Below are positions 24,965 to 34,361 of a DNA stretch of 45,569 nucleotides, piece after piece. Numbering within the stretch: the first letter of the stretch is position 1; each line of letters starts with the position of its first letter. Source of the stretch: Nocardiopsis halophila DSM 44494 (GTDB lineage Bacteria; Actinomycetota; Actinomycetes; Streptosporangiales; Streptosporangiaceae); the NCBI RefSeq assembly GCF_000341245.1, contig NZ_ANAD01000075.1:1333-46901 (forward strand), given 5' to 3'. A program made the position numbers and the translations under genes. The notes below the pieces were generated by a model. That model did no database searches, was not told the origin of the DNA, and was given only the letters and a program-made list of their open reading frames with translations.

Positions 24965-26587
24965 ATGAGCGTATTCGGCGGGGACGGGCTGATCGAGCCG
25001 GGCTTCTTCTCGGGGGACGACAGCTGGGGCGGGCAGCAGACCGACCGGGCCCAGAACGCGGCGATCCGCACCCTGCGGGGCCAGGTCAACGACGAGCGCC
25101 GCCGCCTCAAGTCCGAGCTGCGGAGCATCCGGGGGTCGCTGGAGCAGCGCTTGGACCGCATGGCCGCCTCCTTCGACGCGTTCGTCGAGCTCAGCGACGT
25201 GCGCGAGCAGCTGGTGGCGTTCGCCGGGGCGGCGATGGTGCGGCGGCGGGTGCTCGCCGTGCTCGACGGGGCCGACCCGGACCCGGACCTCCTGCGGCGA
25301 CCCGGGGCCGGCACCGAGGGCTACTGGCTGGTCCCGGCGGCCCACGGCCTGGCCGACCTGCTCTCCGGCGATCTGGGCGGAGCGCAGCGGCACCTGTCCG
25401 AGGCCGCCGACCTCGATGCGGAGCGGGCGGGAACGTTCGCCCTGCTCGCGGCGGCCCTACGGGCCCCGGAGGCGGCGCCGGCGCTGGCCGAGTGGATCCT
25501 TCCGGGGATCATGCCCGAACCGCCGGAGCACCTGGCGGCCCACCAGTACGCCCTCCTCCTGCTCGCCGCCGAGGGGCGGCTGGGCGAGGGGCCGCGCGAC
25601 CGGCTGCTCACCGGGGGGCGGCTCCTGCTCCGCGAGGCCACCGGAGGGTCCGCCGCCGACGACCCGGAGGCGCTGCTGGCGCCCCTGCTCTCCGGAGCGC
25701 AAGGGCCGCCCCGGGAGCCGACCGGGCTGAGCGGGACCGGACCGGTGCGCCAGGCCCTGGAGGCCGGATCCCGCCTCGCCCGATTGAGGACGGTGATCGA
25801 AGGGCACGCCGAGCGCACGGGAGACGACGGGGCCGCGCCCTCCTCCCCCGCCCTGGCCGCGGCGGCGCCCGCCCTGCGCCTGCTGGTCGAGGAGGGGAGC
25901 CCCGAGGAGGCACCGCTGCTGCACCGGGCGGGACAGCTGCGGTCGGTCGTGGAGAGCGGCGGCGGAACGGCGGACGGCGCCGAGCCGCGGTCCTGGAACG
26001 ACGCGGCGGGGGTGACTCTGGACCTGCTGATGGGGTCGGCGTTCTCCGCGCGCAGCGCCCCGGGGACCCGGCGGTTCGCGCTGGACCTGTTCGCACCGGT
26101 GGTCCGCGACGGGGCCCGGGCCCTGGAGGAGCGCGCGACCGTCCCGCTCCCGGAGCTGGTGACCGCCCGCGAGCGCGGGGTGGAGGTGGCGGTCGGCGCC
26201 TCCGGCCCCGACCCCTCGTCGCTCCGGACGGCCCGCGAGCGACTGTCGGCGCAGGGCGACGACTCCGAGGTCCGCGGGGTCCTGATCCAGGCCGCCATGG
26301 CCGGGGCGTCCTCCCTGGCCTGCATGGTCGCGGCGGCGGCGATGTCCTCTCCGTTGCTGTGGGTGCTCACCGTCATCACGGGGCTCGGCGCAGGCTGGCT
26401 GGCCTGGCGCCTCGCAGAGGCCCGCGCCGCGCTCCGGACCGGGCGCGAGTACACGCTGAGCTCCCTGGAGCGCAAGGCGCTGTCGGCGGCGCGCTCATGG
26501 GCGAAGTACCGGTCCCACGCAGAACAGGCCCAGGCCCGCGCCCGCGAGGACGCCGAGGCGATCGAGCGCCTCCTGGCCGCGGACTGA
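24965..26587 (+). CDS. unrecognised protein with N-terminal coiled coil and C-terminal membrane hairpin
   Basis: 540 residues from ATG 24965 (an in-frame ATG at 24911 would add 18 Gly/His-rich residues). I do not recognise the family. Residues 30-85 are strongly charged with heptad-like spacing (LRGQVNDERRRLKSELRSIR), predicting a coiled coil. Residues 90-395 are Ala/Leu-rich helices like a repeat scaffold. Near the C-terminus (about 435-490) two hydrophobic segments, AMAGASSLACMVAAAAM and WVLTVITGLGAGWLAW, are separated by a short turn, giving a membrane hairpin, followed by a basic/acidic helix (HAEQAQARAREDAEAIERLL). Most of the protein would be cytoplasmic. Neighbours: divergent from the HAD-like gene, convergent with pruA. 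No operon partner. Confidence 0.7.
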   Translation: MSVFGGDGLIEPGFFSGDDSWGGQQTDRAQNAAIRTLRGQVNDERRRLKSELRSIRGSLEQRLDRMAASFDAFVELSDVREQLVAFAGAAMVRRRVLAVLDGADPDPDLLRRPGAGTEGYWLVPAAHGLADLLSGDLGGAQRHLSEAADLDAERAGTFALLAAALRAPEAAPALAEWILPGIMPEPPEHLAAHQYALLLLAAEGRLGEGPRDRLLTGGRLLLREATGGSAADDPEALLAPLLSGAQGPPREPTGLSGTGPVRQALEAGSRLARLRTVIEGHAERTGDDGAAPSSPALAAAAPALRLLVEEGSPEEAPLLHRAGQLRSVVESGGGTADGAEPRSWNDAAGVTLDLLMGSAFSARSAPGTRRFALDLFAPVVRDGARALEERATVPLPELVTARERGVEVAVGASGPDPSSLRTARERLSAQGDDSEVRGVLIQAAMAGASSLACMVAAAAMSSPLLWVLTVITGLGAGWLAWRLAEARAALRTGREYTLSSLERKALSAARSWAKYRSHAEQAQARAREDAEAIERLLAAD

Positions 26588-26630
26588 CGACGGGGACCGG
26601 CGGAGGCCACCGCCCCCTGCCCGGCCCTCA

Positions 26631-26649
26631 GGAGGCGCGGTCCGCCTCC
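26631..26649. terminator. small hairpin between convergent genes
   Basis: Arms GGAGGCG / CGCCTCC (26631-26637, 26643-26649) in the 123-base gap between two convergent stops. Confidence 0.35.
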
Positions 26650-26710
26650 GCGCCGGGGCCGGTCGCCCGTCCCGCGTGTTCACCGCGTTCGGCTGTCGCC
26701 GGGTACGCCC

Positions 26711-28339
<1,629 letters not shown>

Positions 28340-28452
28340 CGTCAGCCTCCAGGACGGGTCTGCGGTCAGGCATACCCGAGCGGGTGGCGGGGGTCACATT
28401 TTCCCGCTCGCCCCCCGTGACCGCTGCGTCGCGTCCGCGCTACGTTGCGCTC

Positions 28453-29580
28453 ATGGCCGGTGAGGCGTCCTCCGCAGACGTGCCCGCCGCCGCGGTGCGC
28501 GCGGTGCTGTGGGGTGCGCGCCGCCAGGGGGTGGCGTGCGGCCCGCTGCTGCTGCGTGCGGGCATCCCGCCGTCGGCGGCCGACGGGCGGGCGGGAGCGC
28601 ACAGTGCACACGGGGCGCACGGGGCCCATGTGCCCGCCGACCGCTTCGCGCGGCTGGTGCGCGAGGCCTGCGCCGTCCTGGGCGACGAACTCCTCGGGCT
28701 GGCACCGGGGCGGGTCCCGCCGGGCGGCTTCGCGATGATGTGCCGGGCCGCCCTGCACAGCCGCGACGCGGGGGCCGCGCTGCGGCGGGCCGCCGCGTTC
28801 TACGCGCTCTTCCCGGGCGGCCCGCGCCCGAGGCTGGGCCCGGGGCCGCGCCCCGGCACGGTCCGCTGGGCGTTCACCGGGCGCCCGCGGGACGCGCCGC
28901 CGCCGGTGCGCGGCTTCGCCGAGGCGTGCCTGCTGGGGGTCACCGTGCGGACGCTGGAGTGGGCGGTGGACCGGCCGGTCCGCCCGCTGGCCGCGGAGGT
29001 CTCTCCCGGCGCCGACGTGCGCAGGCTGCCCGCGAGGGCCGTTCCCGGCGGCCGGCCGGTGCCCGGGGCGGGGCCGGCGCTGGTGCTGGACGAGCGGGAC
29101 CTGGCGGTGCCGCTGGTGCGCTCGGAGGCCGAGCTGGAGCACCTGCTGTCCGGCGTCCCGGCGGGCCTGCTGCGGGCGCCGCGCGGCCCGGTGGCGGTGG
29201 CCGAGCGGGTGGCGCGGCTGCTGGCCCGCTCCCCCGAGGGGCCGCCGAGCGCCGAGCGGACGGCGGCGGTGCTGGGCATGAGCCCGCCGACGCTCCGCCG
29301 CCGCCTGCGCACCGAGGGGACCTCCTTCCGCAGGATCCGCGAGCGGGTGCTGTGCGAGGCGGCCATGGCGATGCTCGCCGAGGAGGGGGCGAGCGTCGCC
29401 CGGACGGCGGAAAGGCTCGGTTTCGCCGAACCGAGCGCGTTCCAGCGGGCGTTCAAGCGCTGGGCGGACACGACCCCGGGCGCCTACCGCGACGCCCTGC
29501 GCGGCGGAGCGGACCTGCAGAGAGCAGGAGCCGCGATCGAGAGCGGCGGATTCAGCGCCCGGGACCGCCGAAGGCGGTGA
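28453..29580 (+). CDS. AraC-family regulator, divergent from pruA
   Basis: 375 residues from ATG 28453; an upstream in-frame ATG at 28384 would add a hydrophilic run that overlaps the shared promoter region. The N-terminal 200 residues match the arabinose-binding-like domain of OruR/PruR-type regulators (GDELLGLAPGRVPPGGFAMMCRAAL). The C-terminal helix-turn-helix pair covers about 270-365: AAVLGMSPPTLRRRLRTEGTSF, ERVLCEAAMAMLA, then VARTAERLGFAEPSAFQRAFKRWADTTPGAYR, the AraC signature. Knowledge: this subclass includes ornithine/proline activators next to catabolic genes in Pseudomonas. Position beside pruA makes it a likely activator of proline/ornithine use. Ligand not known. Confidence 0.85.
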   Translation: MAGEASSADVPAAAVRAVLWGARRQGVACGPLLLRAGIPPSAADGRAGAHSAHGAHGAHVPADRFARLVREACAVLGDELLGLAPGRVPPGGFAMMCRAALHSRDAGAALRRAAAFYALFPGGPRPRLGPGPRPGTVRWAFTGRPRDAPPPVRGFAEACLLGVTVRTLEWAVDRPVRPLAAEVSPGADVRRLPARAVPGGRPVPGAGPALVLDERDLAVPLVRSEAELEHLLSGVPAGLLRAPRGPVAVAERVARLLARSPEGPPSAERTAAVLGMSPPTLRRRLRTEGTSFRRIRERVLCEAAMAMLAEEGASVARTAERLGFAEPSAFQRAFKRWADTTPGAYRDALRGGADLQRAGAAIESGGFSARDRRRR

Positions 29581-29607
29581 TCCCGGCACTCTCGATGGAC
29601 CTGTCCG

Positions 29608-29628
29608 CCGGCACGGCCTCCGTGCCGG
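29608..29628 (+). terminator. hairpin after the AraC-type gene
   Basis: Perfect 9-bp arms CCGGCACGG / CCGTGCCGG (29608-29616, 29620-29628), loop CCT, 27 bases past the stop. The remaining gap to 29835 shows no gene. Confidence 0.5.
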
Positions 29629-29835
29629 TCGGGGCGGAGGAAAGCGCGCCCCTGTAGAGGACACGGCCGGCCCGGAGAGGGAGGCCGCTCGCACGGCCGC
29701 GGGACGTTCACGCACGATCCGGATCGACGACGGGTGGGGCCGCGCGCCCTCGTTCCGCCGACGCGCCTCCGGACCGCCCGGGAACGGGTCACCGCTCGCG
29801 GACGGGCCGGGGCGCCGGGCACGCACCGTGCGCCG

Positions 29836-30825
29836 TCAGATGCAGAGGGGCGGCCGGGCCGACTCGGGGTCGAGGGCGTTGAAGACGTACCGGTGCACCA
29901 CCGGGTCGAAGGCCACGCCGATGTGGCCGGACAGGTCGGTCCGGCACCGGTCCTGGAGCACGATGTTGGTGACGTCGTCGCCCTCCAGGAACCCGCTGGT
30001 GTACGGCTGCACGAGGAAGTCGTACTTCGTCATGACGGTCGTGTAGGTGACGCCCGGGACGGCGGCCCCGCCCTCGTTCATCTCCTCCAGGAACTCCGAC
30101 CCGGTGAGGAACTGGCGGCACGGCCCGCAGATCTCGTCGACCGAGCGGCCCAGGGTCGGGCCGAGCCCCCACTCCTCGCCGATCCTGTTGACCTCCGAGG
30201 CCCCGAAGAAGCGGGTGCCGTCCCACAGCGGGGTCAGGGCCACGTAGTTGGCGACCTTGTCGGCTCCGCCCAGGAACTTGACGTAGTGGTTCGGCATCAG
30301 GCTGCCCTCGGAGTGGCCGACGATGTCGACCTCCTCGGCGCCCGTCGCCTCCAGGACCCGGTCCACGTAGTCGGACAGCTCCTGGGCGCTCTCCTCCATC
30401 GGGACGGCGCCGCCGACCGCGCTCAGCGGCAGCGGCAGCTCCGAGCGCAGGCCGTAGGTGGGGGCGAAGACGCAGTAGCCGCGCAGGGCCAGGCGCGGCG
30501 AGAGCGCCTGCCAGTTGGCGAACCCGTTGGCGCCGTAGCCGTGCAGCAGGACCACCGGGCGCGGGTGGTCGTCGGTGGGCTCGCAGTCGAAGTCGTTGGC
30601 GCCGGGCGCGTCCGGCCAGGGGTCCTCTCCGGCGGCAGCGGCGGCCGGGTCGGGCTCGGGCAGCTCGGGCGGGCCGTAGGGAGCGGCCGCCCCGTCCTCG
30701 GCGGCCGTCGGCGCCGGCGCCTGCGGGGTGTCGGCGGCCGCGGGCGCCGCGGTCGCGAGCAGCAGCGCGGCCGCCAGCGCCGAGGCGGCCGCGAGCAGGG
30801 GATGCGGTGGGGTGCGGGGGGACAC
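29836..30825 (-). CDS. secreted lipase/esterase (alpha/beta hydrolase)
   Basis: 329 residues from GTG 30825, with GGAGG four bases upstream. The signal peptide is clear: PLLAAASALAAALLLATAAPAAAD, cleavage near residue 31. A Pro/Ala-rich stretch to about 75 follows. The hydrolase core begins RPVVLLHGYGANGFANW (oxyanion HG). Catalytic triad candidates: Ser in VDIVGHSEGSL, Asp in TKYDFLVQPYTS, His in DLSGHIGVAFD. Cys residues near the start and end of the core (FDCEP, GYCVF, ICGPCRQF, DRCRTDL, PLCI) suggest disulfides, as in exported lipases of the EstA/Lip-class-2 type. It likely hydrolyses lipid esters outside the cell. Single gene, divergent from the MerR-type regulator. Confidence 0.9.
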   Translation of the reverse strand: MSPRTPPHPLLAAASALAAALLLATAAPAAADTPQAPAPTAAEDGAAAPYGPPELPEPDPAAAAAGEDPWPDAPGANDFDCEPTDDHPRPVVLLHGYGANGFANWQALSPRLALRGYCVFAPTYGLRSELPLPLSAVGGAVPMEESAQELSDYVDRVLEATGAEEVDIVGHSEGSLMPNHYVKFLGGADKVANYVALTPLWDGTRFFGASEVNRIGEEWGLGPTLGRSVDEICGPCRQFLTGSEFLEEMNEGGAAVPGVTYTTVMTKYDFLVQPYTSGFLEGDDVTNIVLQDRCRTDLSGHIGVAFDPVVHRYVFNALDPESARPPLCI

Positions 30826-31195
30826 ATGGCCTCCAGGGGGTCGGGGGCGGGGTGTGCCCTTGAAGCTAGGAGGGCGTCCCGCAACGTGCGATGCCGGAAG
30901 TGATCAGCCTGACCCGCAGTTCCGCTCACCGGGGTCCGCGGAGCCCGCCTGGGGTTCGTGCTGCACCGAATCCGTCGGCCGGTGCCGCACGACCGCTCGG
31001 CCCCCGGACGGCGACGCCTCAGTGGTGCCCCAGCGGTGCCGCGGTGCCCGCGTTCAGGGGCCCATTGTCCCCCTCGGCGGCGGAGATCCCTCGCCGACAC
31101 GCGTCCGCCGTCCGGAAGGACTCCGAACGACGCATCGACGACCTGCGAGAACAGGCCTTGAAGGTGACGCGGCGTCACGTTCTAGGGTCGTCGTC
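30826..31195. other. 370-base gap between lipase and MerR-VOC genes
   Basis: The right end carries the MerR promoter (31158-31188). Upstream of the lipase gene a TAGCTT box on the minus strand (about 30866-30871) could be its -10. The stretch 30920-31150 shows no coding frame or repeat I can support. Confidence 0.45.
31158..31188 (+). promoter_or_regulatory. MerR-type promoter with operator in a 19-base spacer
   Basis: TTGAAG (31158-31163), spacer of exactly 19 bases, TAGGGT (31183-31188). The spacer carries a perfect 15-base dyad, GTGACGC-G-GCGTCAC (31164-31178). A long spacer holding a dyad is the hallmark of promoters twisted by MerR proteins. Transcription would start at about 31195, at the ATG (31196), so the mRNA is probably leaderless. 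Confidence 0.85.
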
Positions 31196-31990
31196 ATGGC
31201 ACCTGAGGAGGCCGCCTACAAGGTGGGCGAACTGGCCCGGGCATCCGGGCTGACCGTCCGGACGCTGCGCTACTACGACCGGATCGGGCTGCTGTGCCCG
31301 TCCCGGTGGACCGGCGGCGGGCACCGTCTCTACGGGGAGGCGGAGGTCCGGCGGCTGTACCGGATCCTGCTGATGCGCGGGGCCGGGCTCTCGCTCGCCG
31401 ACATCGGACGGGCGCTGGACGACCCGGACTGGGACCTGCCCGGGGCCGTCCGGGGCCACCTGGCCTCCCTCGACGGGCGGCTCGCCGCGGCGCACCGGCT
31501 GCGCGACCGCCTCTCGGCGATGGCCGCCACGCTCGACCGCGCGGACGTTCCCACCGCGGTGGAGTTCTTCGAGGCGATGGAGGAGATGGCCATGGTGGAC
31601 GGCACGGTCCGGCGACGGATCTCGATCCTGGTGTACGAGGACATCGCGGCGATGCACGACTACCTGGTCCGGGTGTTCGGACTGGGCGCCGGGCCGCTCG
31701 CCCACGACGGACAGGGCCGCTGCGTGCACGGCGAGGTCGACGCCGGGGACGGCGTGATCTGGCTGCACCGGCAGGCCCCCGAGTACGGTCTGGCCTCGCC
31801 GAAGGCGCTGGGGGCCGCCACCGCGACCACGGCGGTGATGGTGGGCTCGGTCGACGAGCACTACCGGCGGGCGGTGGCCGAGGGCGCCGACATCGTCTAC
31901 GCGCCCGTCGACCAGCCCTACGGCTACCGGGAGTACTCCGCCCGGGACCCCGAAGGGGCCCTGTGGTCGTTCATGGCACCGGCGGAGTGA
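31196..31990 (+). CDS. MerR-family regulator fused to a VOC (glyoxalase-like) domain
   Basis: 264 residues from ATG 31196. Residues 8-75 are the MerR winged helix (YKVGELARASGLTVRTLRYYDRIGLL, then RLYGEAEVRRLYRILLMRGAGLSLADIGRAL). Residues 85-140 form the coiled dimer helix. Residues 141-264 are a VOC/PhnB-like domain: RISILVYEDIAAMHDYLVRVFGL, GVIWLHRQAP, and the ending YGYREYSARDPEGALWSFM typical of glyoxalase/bleomycin-resistance folds. The VOC part replaces the usual ligand-binding tail, so a small hydrophobic or planar compound (drug or metabolite) is the likely signal. No structural gene follows directly (the next genes are on the other strand), so the known target is its own promoter; the divergent lipase is possible too. 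Confidence 0.9.
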   Translation: MAPEEAAYKVGELARASGLTVRTLRYYDRIGLLCPSRWTGGGHRLYGEAEVRRLYRILLMRGAGLSLADIGRALDDPDWDLPGAVRGHLASLDGRLAAAHRLRDRLSAMAATLDRADVPTAVEFFEAMEEMAMVDGTVRRRISILVYEDIAAMHDYLVRVFGLGAGPLAHDGQGRCVHGEVDAGDGVIWLHRQAPEYGLASPKALGAATATTAVMVGSVDEHYRRAVAEGADIVYAPVDQPYGYREYSARDPEGALWSFMAPAE

Positions 31991-32207
31991 TCCGCGACGG
32001 CGCCCCCGGCATCCGAGGGCGCTGACCGGGCGGCGGATCCGGCCGTTCCCGACGAGGCGGGCGTGTCGCCGCGGAGAACGAGGGCCCCTCGAACTCCGGC
32101 CGGTGGAGTGGAGATGTCGCACTCCGCACCGGGACCGGGAGGCCCGCTTCTCGTGCGGTCCCCCTCCCGGCGCGGTGGCCGCCACCGGCGCCCGGGGCCC
32201 ACAGCGC

Positions 32208-32660
32208 CTAATCCACCAGGTACTTCAGCTCCTGGACGGCGTACCACATCAGGTCGTGGTCGTCCTGGTGCCCGGCCTCGGGGTCGGCGGCGGCGCGGGC
32301 GATGCCGTCCTCGGCCCCCGCGTCGTCCACGTGCGCCGACGCGAGCTTCTTGTAGGGCACCGGGCCGTCGACGCGGACCGCGGCCGGGCCGCCCCGGTCG
32401 GGGTCCTCGGCCAGGGCCGCCTCGGGCATGTCGGCGGCCAGCACCACCCGCCGCCGCGGCGCGCCGGGGTCGGCGGCCAGCAGGCGCAGGGAGGCGTCGG
32501 CCGCGGCGAGCATGGCCTCGTACTCCAGCTCCTCGTCGTCGCCCCCGGTGGCCCGCAGGGGGCCGGTGGCGGCGAACGCGGTCAGCGGCTCGCCCCCGAC
32601 CCGCCCCTCGGCCAGGATCTCGGCGAGGGCGGGCAGTGTGCTCGGCAGGTAGATGCGCAT
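32208..32660 (-). CDS. conserved actinobacterial protein, DUF6912-like
   Basis: 150 residues from ATG 32660; an upstream in-frame start at 32741 gives an unlikely N-terminus. The opening MRIYLPSTLPALAEILAEG, the acidic EELEYEAMLAAADASLRLLA and the ending HDLMWYAVQELKYLV fit a family I recall as DUF6912, widespread in actinobacteria and of unknown function. No membrane segment or catalytic motif is visible. No ribosome site precedes the ATG, so translation may be leaderless. Single gene between the MerR-type gene and hicBA. Confidence 0.75.
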   Translation of the reverse strand: MRIYLPSTLPALAEILAEGRVGGEPLTAFAATGPLRATGGDDEELEYEAMLAAADASLRLLAADPGAPRRRVVLAADMPEAALAEDPDRGGPAAVRVDGPVPYKKLASAHVDDAGAEDGIARAAADPEAGHQDDHDLMWYAVQELKYLVD

Positions 32661-32771
32661 GGGAGAAGTCTGCCAAAACCCGGCCCCTGGACAGGCCGGG
32701 GACAGGCCGAGCTGTGGACGGCGCCCGGCCGCACCGCTCACGGCGGCCGGACACGGCGCGTCATCCCCGCC

Positions 32772-33200
32772 TCATCGGGCCGCCTTGGTCGGCGAGGTCC
32801 TCTGCTTACCGGTCCTGGCAGGCTTCCTCCTCCGGGCCTCGGCACGGAGCTGAGAAACACGTTGATGCGAGATACCGAGCGCGCGAGCCGCATCGCGCTG
32901 CGAAGCGCCTTGGGCCATCAGCGCTTCGATGGCCGCGCTCATGGCCTGCCCCTCCTCGACCGCGGCCCGCTCCCGCTCGGCACGCGCCCGCTCCAACCGC
33001 GCCAGCTCGCCGGCGGCCGCCGTGATCTCCAATTCGACCTCGACGTCCTCGATCGGACGGTCGAGGACGCCTGCGATCGCGTCGCGAGCCATCTCCCTCG
33101 CGTCGTCGAGATCCCGTCCGAAGGTGTGGACACGGAGTTCGGGAACGTCGACGAGCCAGTGGCGACCGTCCTTCTCGCACTGGGCCCGGTAGGTCTTCAC
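32772..33200 (-). CDS. hicB: HicB-type antitoxin with C-terminal helix-turn-helix
   Basis: 142 residues. Residues 1-60 are the degraded RNase-H-like HicB fold (MKTYRAQCEKDGRHWLVDVPELRVHTFGRDLDDAREMARDAI). A charged helix follows (LARLERARAERERAAVEEGQ), then a helix-turn-helix (IEALMAQGASQRDAARALGISHQRVSQLRAEA, about 90-123) and a basic tail. Its ATG overlaps the hicA stop by 4 bases (ATGA), so the two are translated together. The antitoxin should bind HicA and repress the operon at the palindrome 33397-33435. Confidence 0.88.
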   Translation of the reverse strand: MKTYRAQCEKDGRHWLVDVPELRVHTFGRDLDDAREMARDAIAGVLDRPIEDVEVELEITAAAGELARLERARAERERAAVEEGQAMSAAIEALMAQGASQRDAARALGISHQRVSQLRAEARRRKPARTGKQRTSPTKAAR

Positions 33201-33388
33201 AGGTCCTCGACCTCCTTGATGATCCGGCGGGCAGTGGGTTCCGCGATGTCGGCACGGCGGGGCACGGCGAACCGGAAGCCGCTGACGCTGTAGATGTCGT
33301 GTCGACCGCCGTGCCGCACGAACACCAGCGTCGCCCCCTTGTCCGCCGCCGCCTTGCGCAGTGTCTCCAATAGCTGTCGCTGCTTCAT
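33197..33388 (-). CDS. hicA: HicA-type mRNA interferase toxin
   Basis: 63 residues, normal HicA size. The dsRNA-binding-like fold is visible: LLETLRKAAADKGATLVFVRHGGRHDIYSV, with His at the place of the active-site His (GGRHDIY), then FAVPRRADIAEPTARRIIKEV. HicA cleaves mRNA when free of HicB. Toxin-first order is the usual one for this pair. No ribosome site precedes ATG 33388, which lies about 12 bases from the predicted -10, so the message is probably leaderless. Confidence 0.9.
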   Translation of the reverse strand: MKQRQLLETLRKAAADKGATLVFVRHGGRHDIYSVSGFRFAVPRRADIAEPTARRIIKEVEDL

Positions 33389-33396
33389 GCAGGCGT

Positions 33397-33435
33397 GTCT
33401 ATATTACTAGGCACAACGCGGCTAGCAATATAGAC
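33397..33435. promoter_or_regulatory. hicAB promoter and palindromic operator
   Basis: Arms GTCTATATTACTAG (33397-33410) and CTAGCAATATAGAC (33422-33435) pair at 13 of 14 positions around an 11-base centre. On the minus strand TTGCTA (33428-33423), 16-base spacer, TAATAT (33406-33401) is a good promoter lying wholly within it. HicB autoregulation through this site is inferred. Confidence 0.75.
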
Positions 33436-33520
33436 AAACCTATCGCCCGCACCGGGGAGATGCCGGACACGACCCCCGACACCTCCCCGACTGGAACGGC
33501 TCGACACCGGGCATTGGGGA

Positions 33521-33541
33521 CGCCCGGAACCACCCCGGGCG
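33521..33541 (-). terminator. short hairpin after the HAD hydrolase gene
   Basis: Arms CGCCCGG / CCGGGCG (33521-33527, 33535-33541), 8 bases past the stop of the minus-strand HAD gene. Confidence 0.4.
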
Positions 33542-33549
33542 CGGCCGGG

Positions 33550-34212
33550 TCAGGCCCCCGCGGGCTCGAGTTCGGCTCCGAAGGCCTCGGCGAGGAGGGT
33601 GCGGGTGGTCGCCGGGTCGGTGTGCAGGATGCCGATCATGCCCAGGTCCATCGCGGCCTCGACGTTGTGCTCCAGGTCGTCGATGAACACGCACTCGCGC
33701 GGCTCCAGGCCGCTCTGCTCCGCGGCCAGCAGGAAGATGTCCGATTCGGGCTTGCGCATGCCCACCTCACCGGAGATCACCACCGCGTCGAAGGCCTCGG
33801 CGAACCGGTCGCGCGGGTAGCCGTTGCCCCAGGAGTTCGACAGCAGCGCGGTGCGCACGCCCCGGCCGCGTGCCCGCCGCATCACCTCGTACATCTCGTC
33901 CACGGGGCGGAAGGAGGAGAACATCCGGGAGATGAGCCCTTCGGCGGGGACCGGGCCGCCGTCCTCCAGCCGCAGTTCGGCGGCGAGGATCCGCTCGAAC
34001 TCGGGGACGGGGATCTCGCCGCGCTCCAGGGCGTGGATCGCGTTGGCGCCCTCGGGGGTCGTGCGCAGTCCGGCGAACCACTCGCGCATGACGGCGGCGT
34101 AGTGGTCGCGGTCGATGCGGTCCGCCGCCAGCCACGCGTCGATGGTGGGGCCCAGCGGGGCGGTGAGCACCCCGCCCCAGTCGGTGATGATGCCGCGCAG
34201 AGCGTCGGGCAT
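33550..34212 (-). CDS. HAD-superfamily hydrolase (subfamily IA)
   Basis: 220 residues from ATG 34212, with AAGGAGG upstream. Motif I IITDWGGVLT has the nucleophile Asp; Gly replaces the second Asp, as is normal in the DxGGVL branch (YihX and the N-domain of epoxide hydrolases). Motif II ALLSNSWG, motif III VGMRKPESDIF, motif IV CVFIDDLEHNVEAA. The cap is helical (about 25-90). It is a Mg-dependent phosphatase or related hydrolase acting on a small molecule; substrate unknown. Divergent from the acyl-CoA dehydrogenase, 149 bases between starts. Confidence 0.9.
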   Translation of the reverse strand: MPDALRGIITDWGGVLTAPLGPTIDAWLAADRIDRDHYAAVMREWFAGLRTTPEGANAIHALERGEIPVPEFERILAAELRLEDGGPVPAEGLISRMFSSFRPVDEMYEVMRRARGRGVRTALLSNSWGNGYPRDRFAEAFDAVVISGEVGMRKPESDIFLLAAEQSGLEPRECVFIDDLEHNVEAAMDLGMIGILHTDPATTRTLLAEAFGAELEPAGA

Positions 34213-34327
34213 GCGATCGCCTCCTTCGGCTCCCCGGGGGTCGGCGGTACCGGGGGAGGGCATCCTTCCCCGCCGCCCGCCGGCGAACCGTCCGCCGCCC
34301 CGGGAAAATCGACCGCCACCGGAGGAT

Positions 34328-34341
34328 ACCGACCGGTCGGT
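34328..34341. promoter_or_regulatory. perfect 14-base palindrome at the acyl-CoA dehydrogenase promoter
   Basis: ACCGACCGGTCGGT (34328-34341), followed by CATACT (34349-34354) as a likely -10 and ATG at 34362, so the message is nearly leaderless. The palindrome would cover the -35 region. Its form is that of TetR-family lipid regulators' sites. No TetR gene is in the window. Confidence 0.6.
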
Positions 34342-34361
34342 GAAGTGGCATACTCGACACC

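Noticed and set aside
32101-32126. Inverted repeat GGAGTG / CACTCC after the MerR-VOC gene as a terminator
   Set aside because: Only 6-base arms more than 110 bases past the stop; too weak to list as a feature.
33550-34212. DxGGVL motif as a broken HAD active site
   Set aside because: Gly at the second Asp place is normal for this HAD branch and the nucleophile Asp is present, unlike the 24057-24827 protein.
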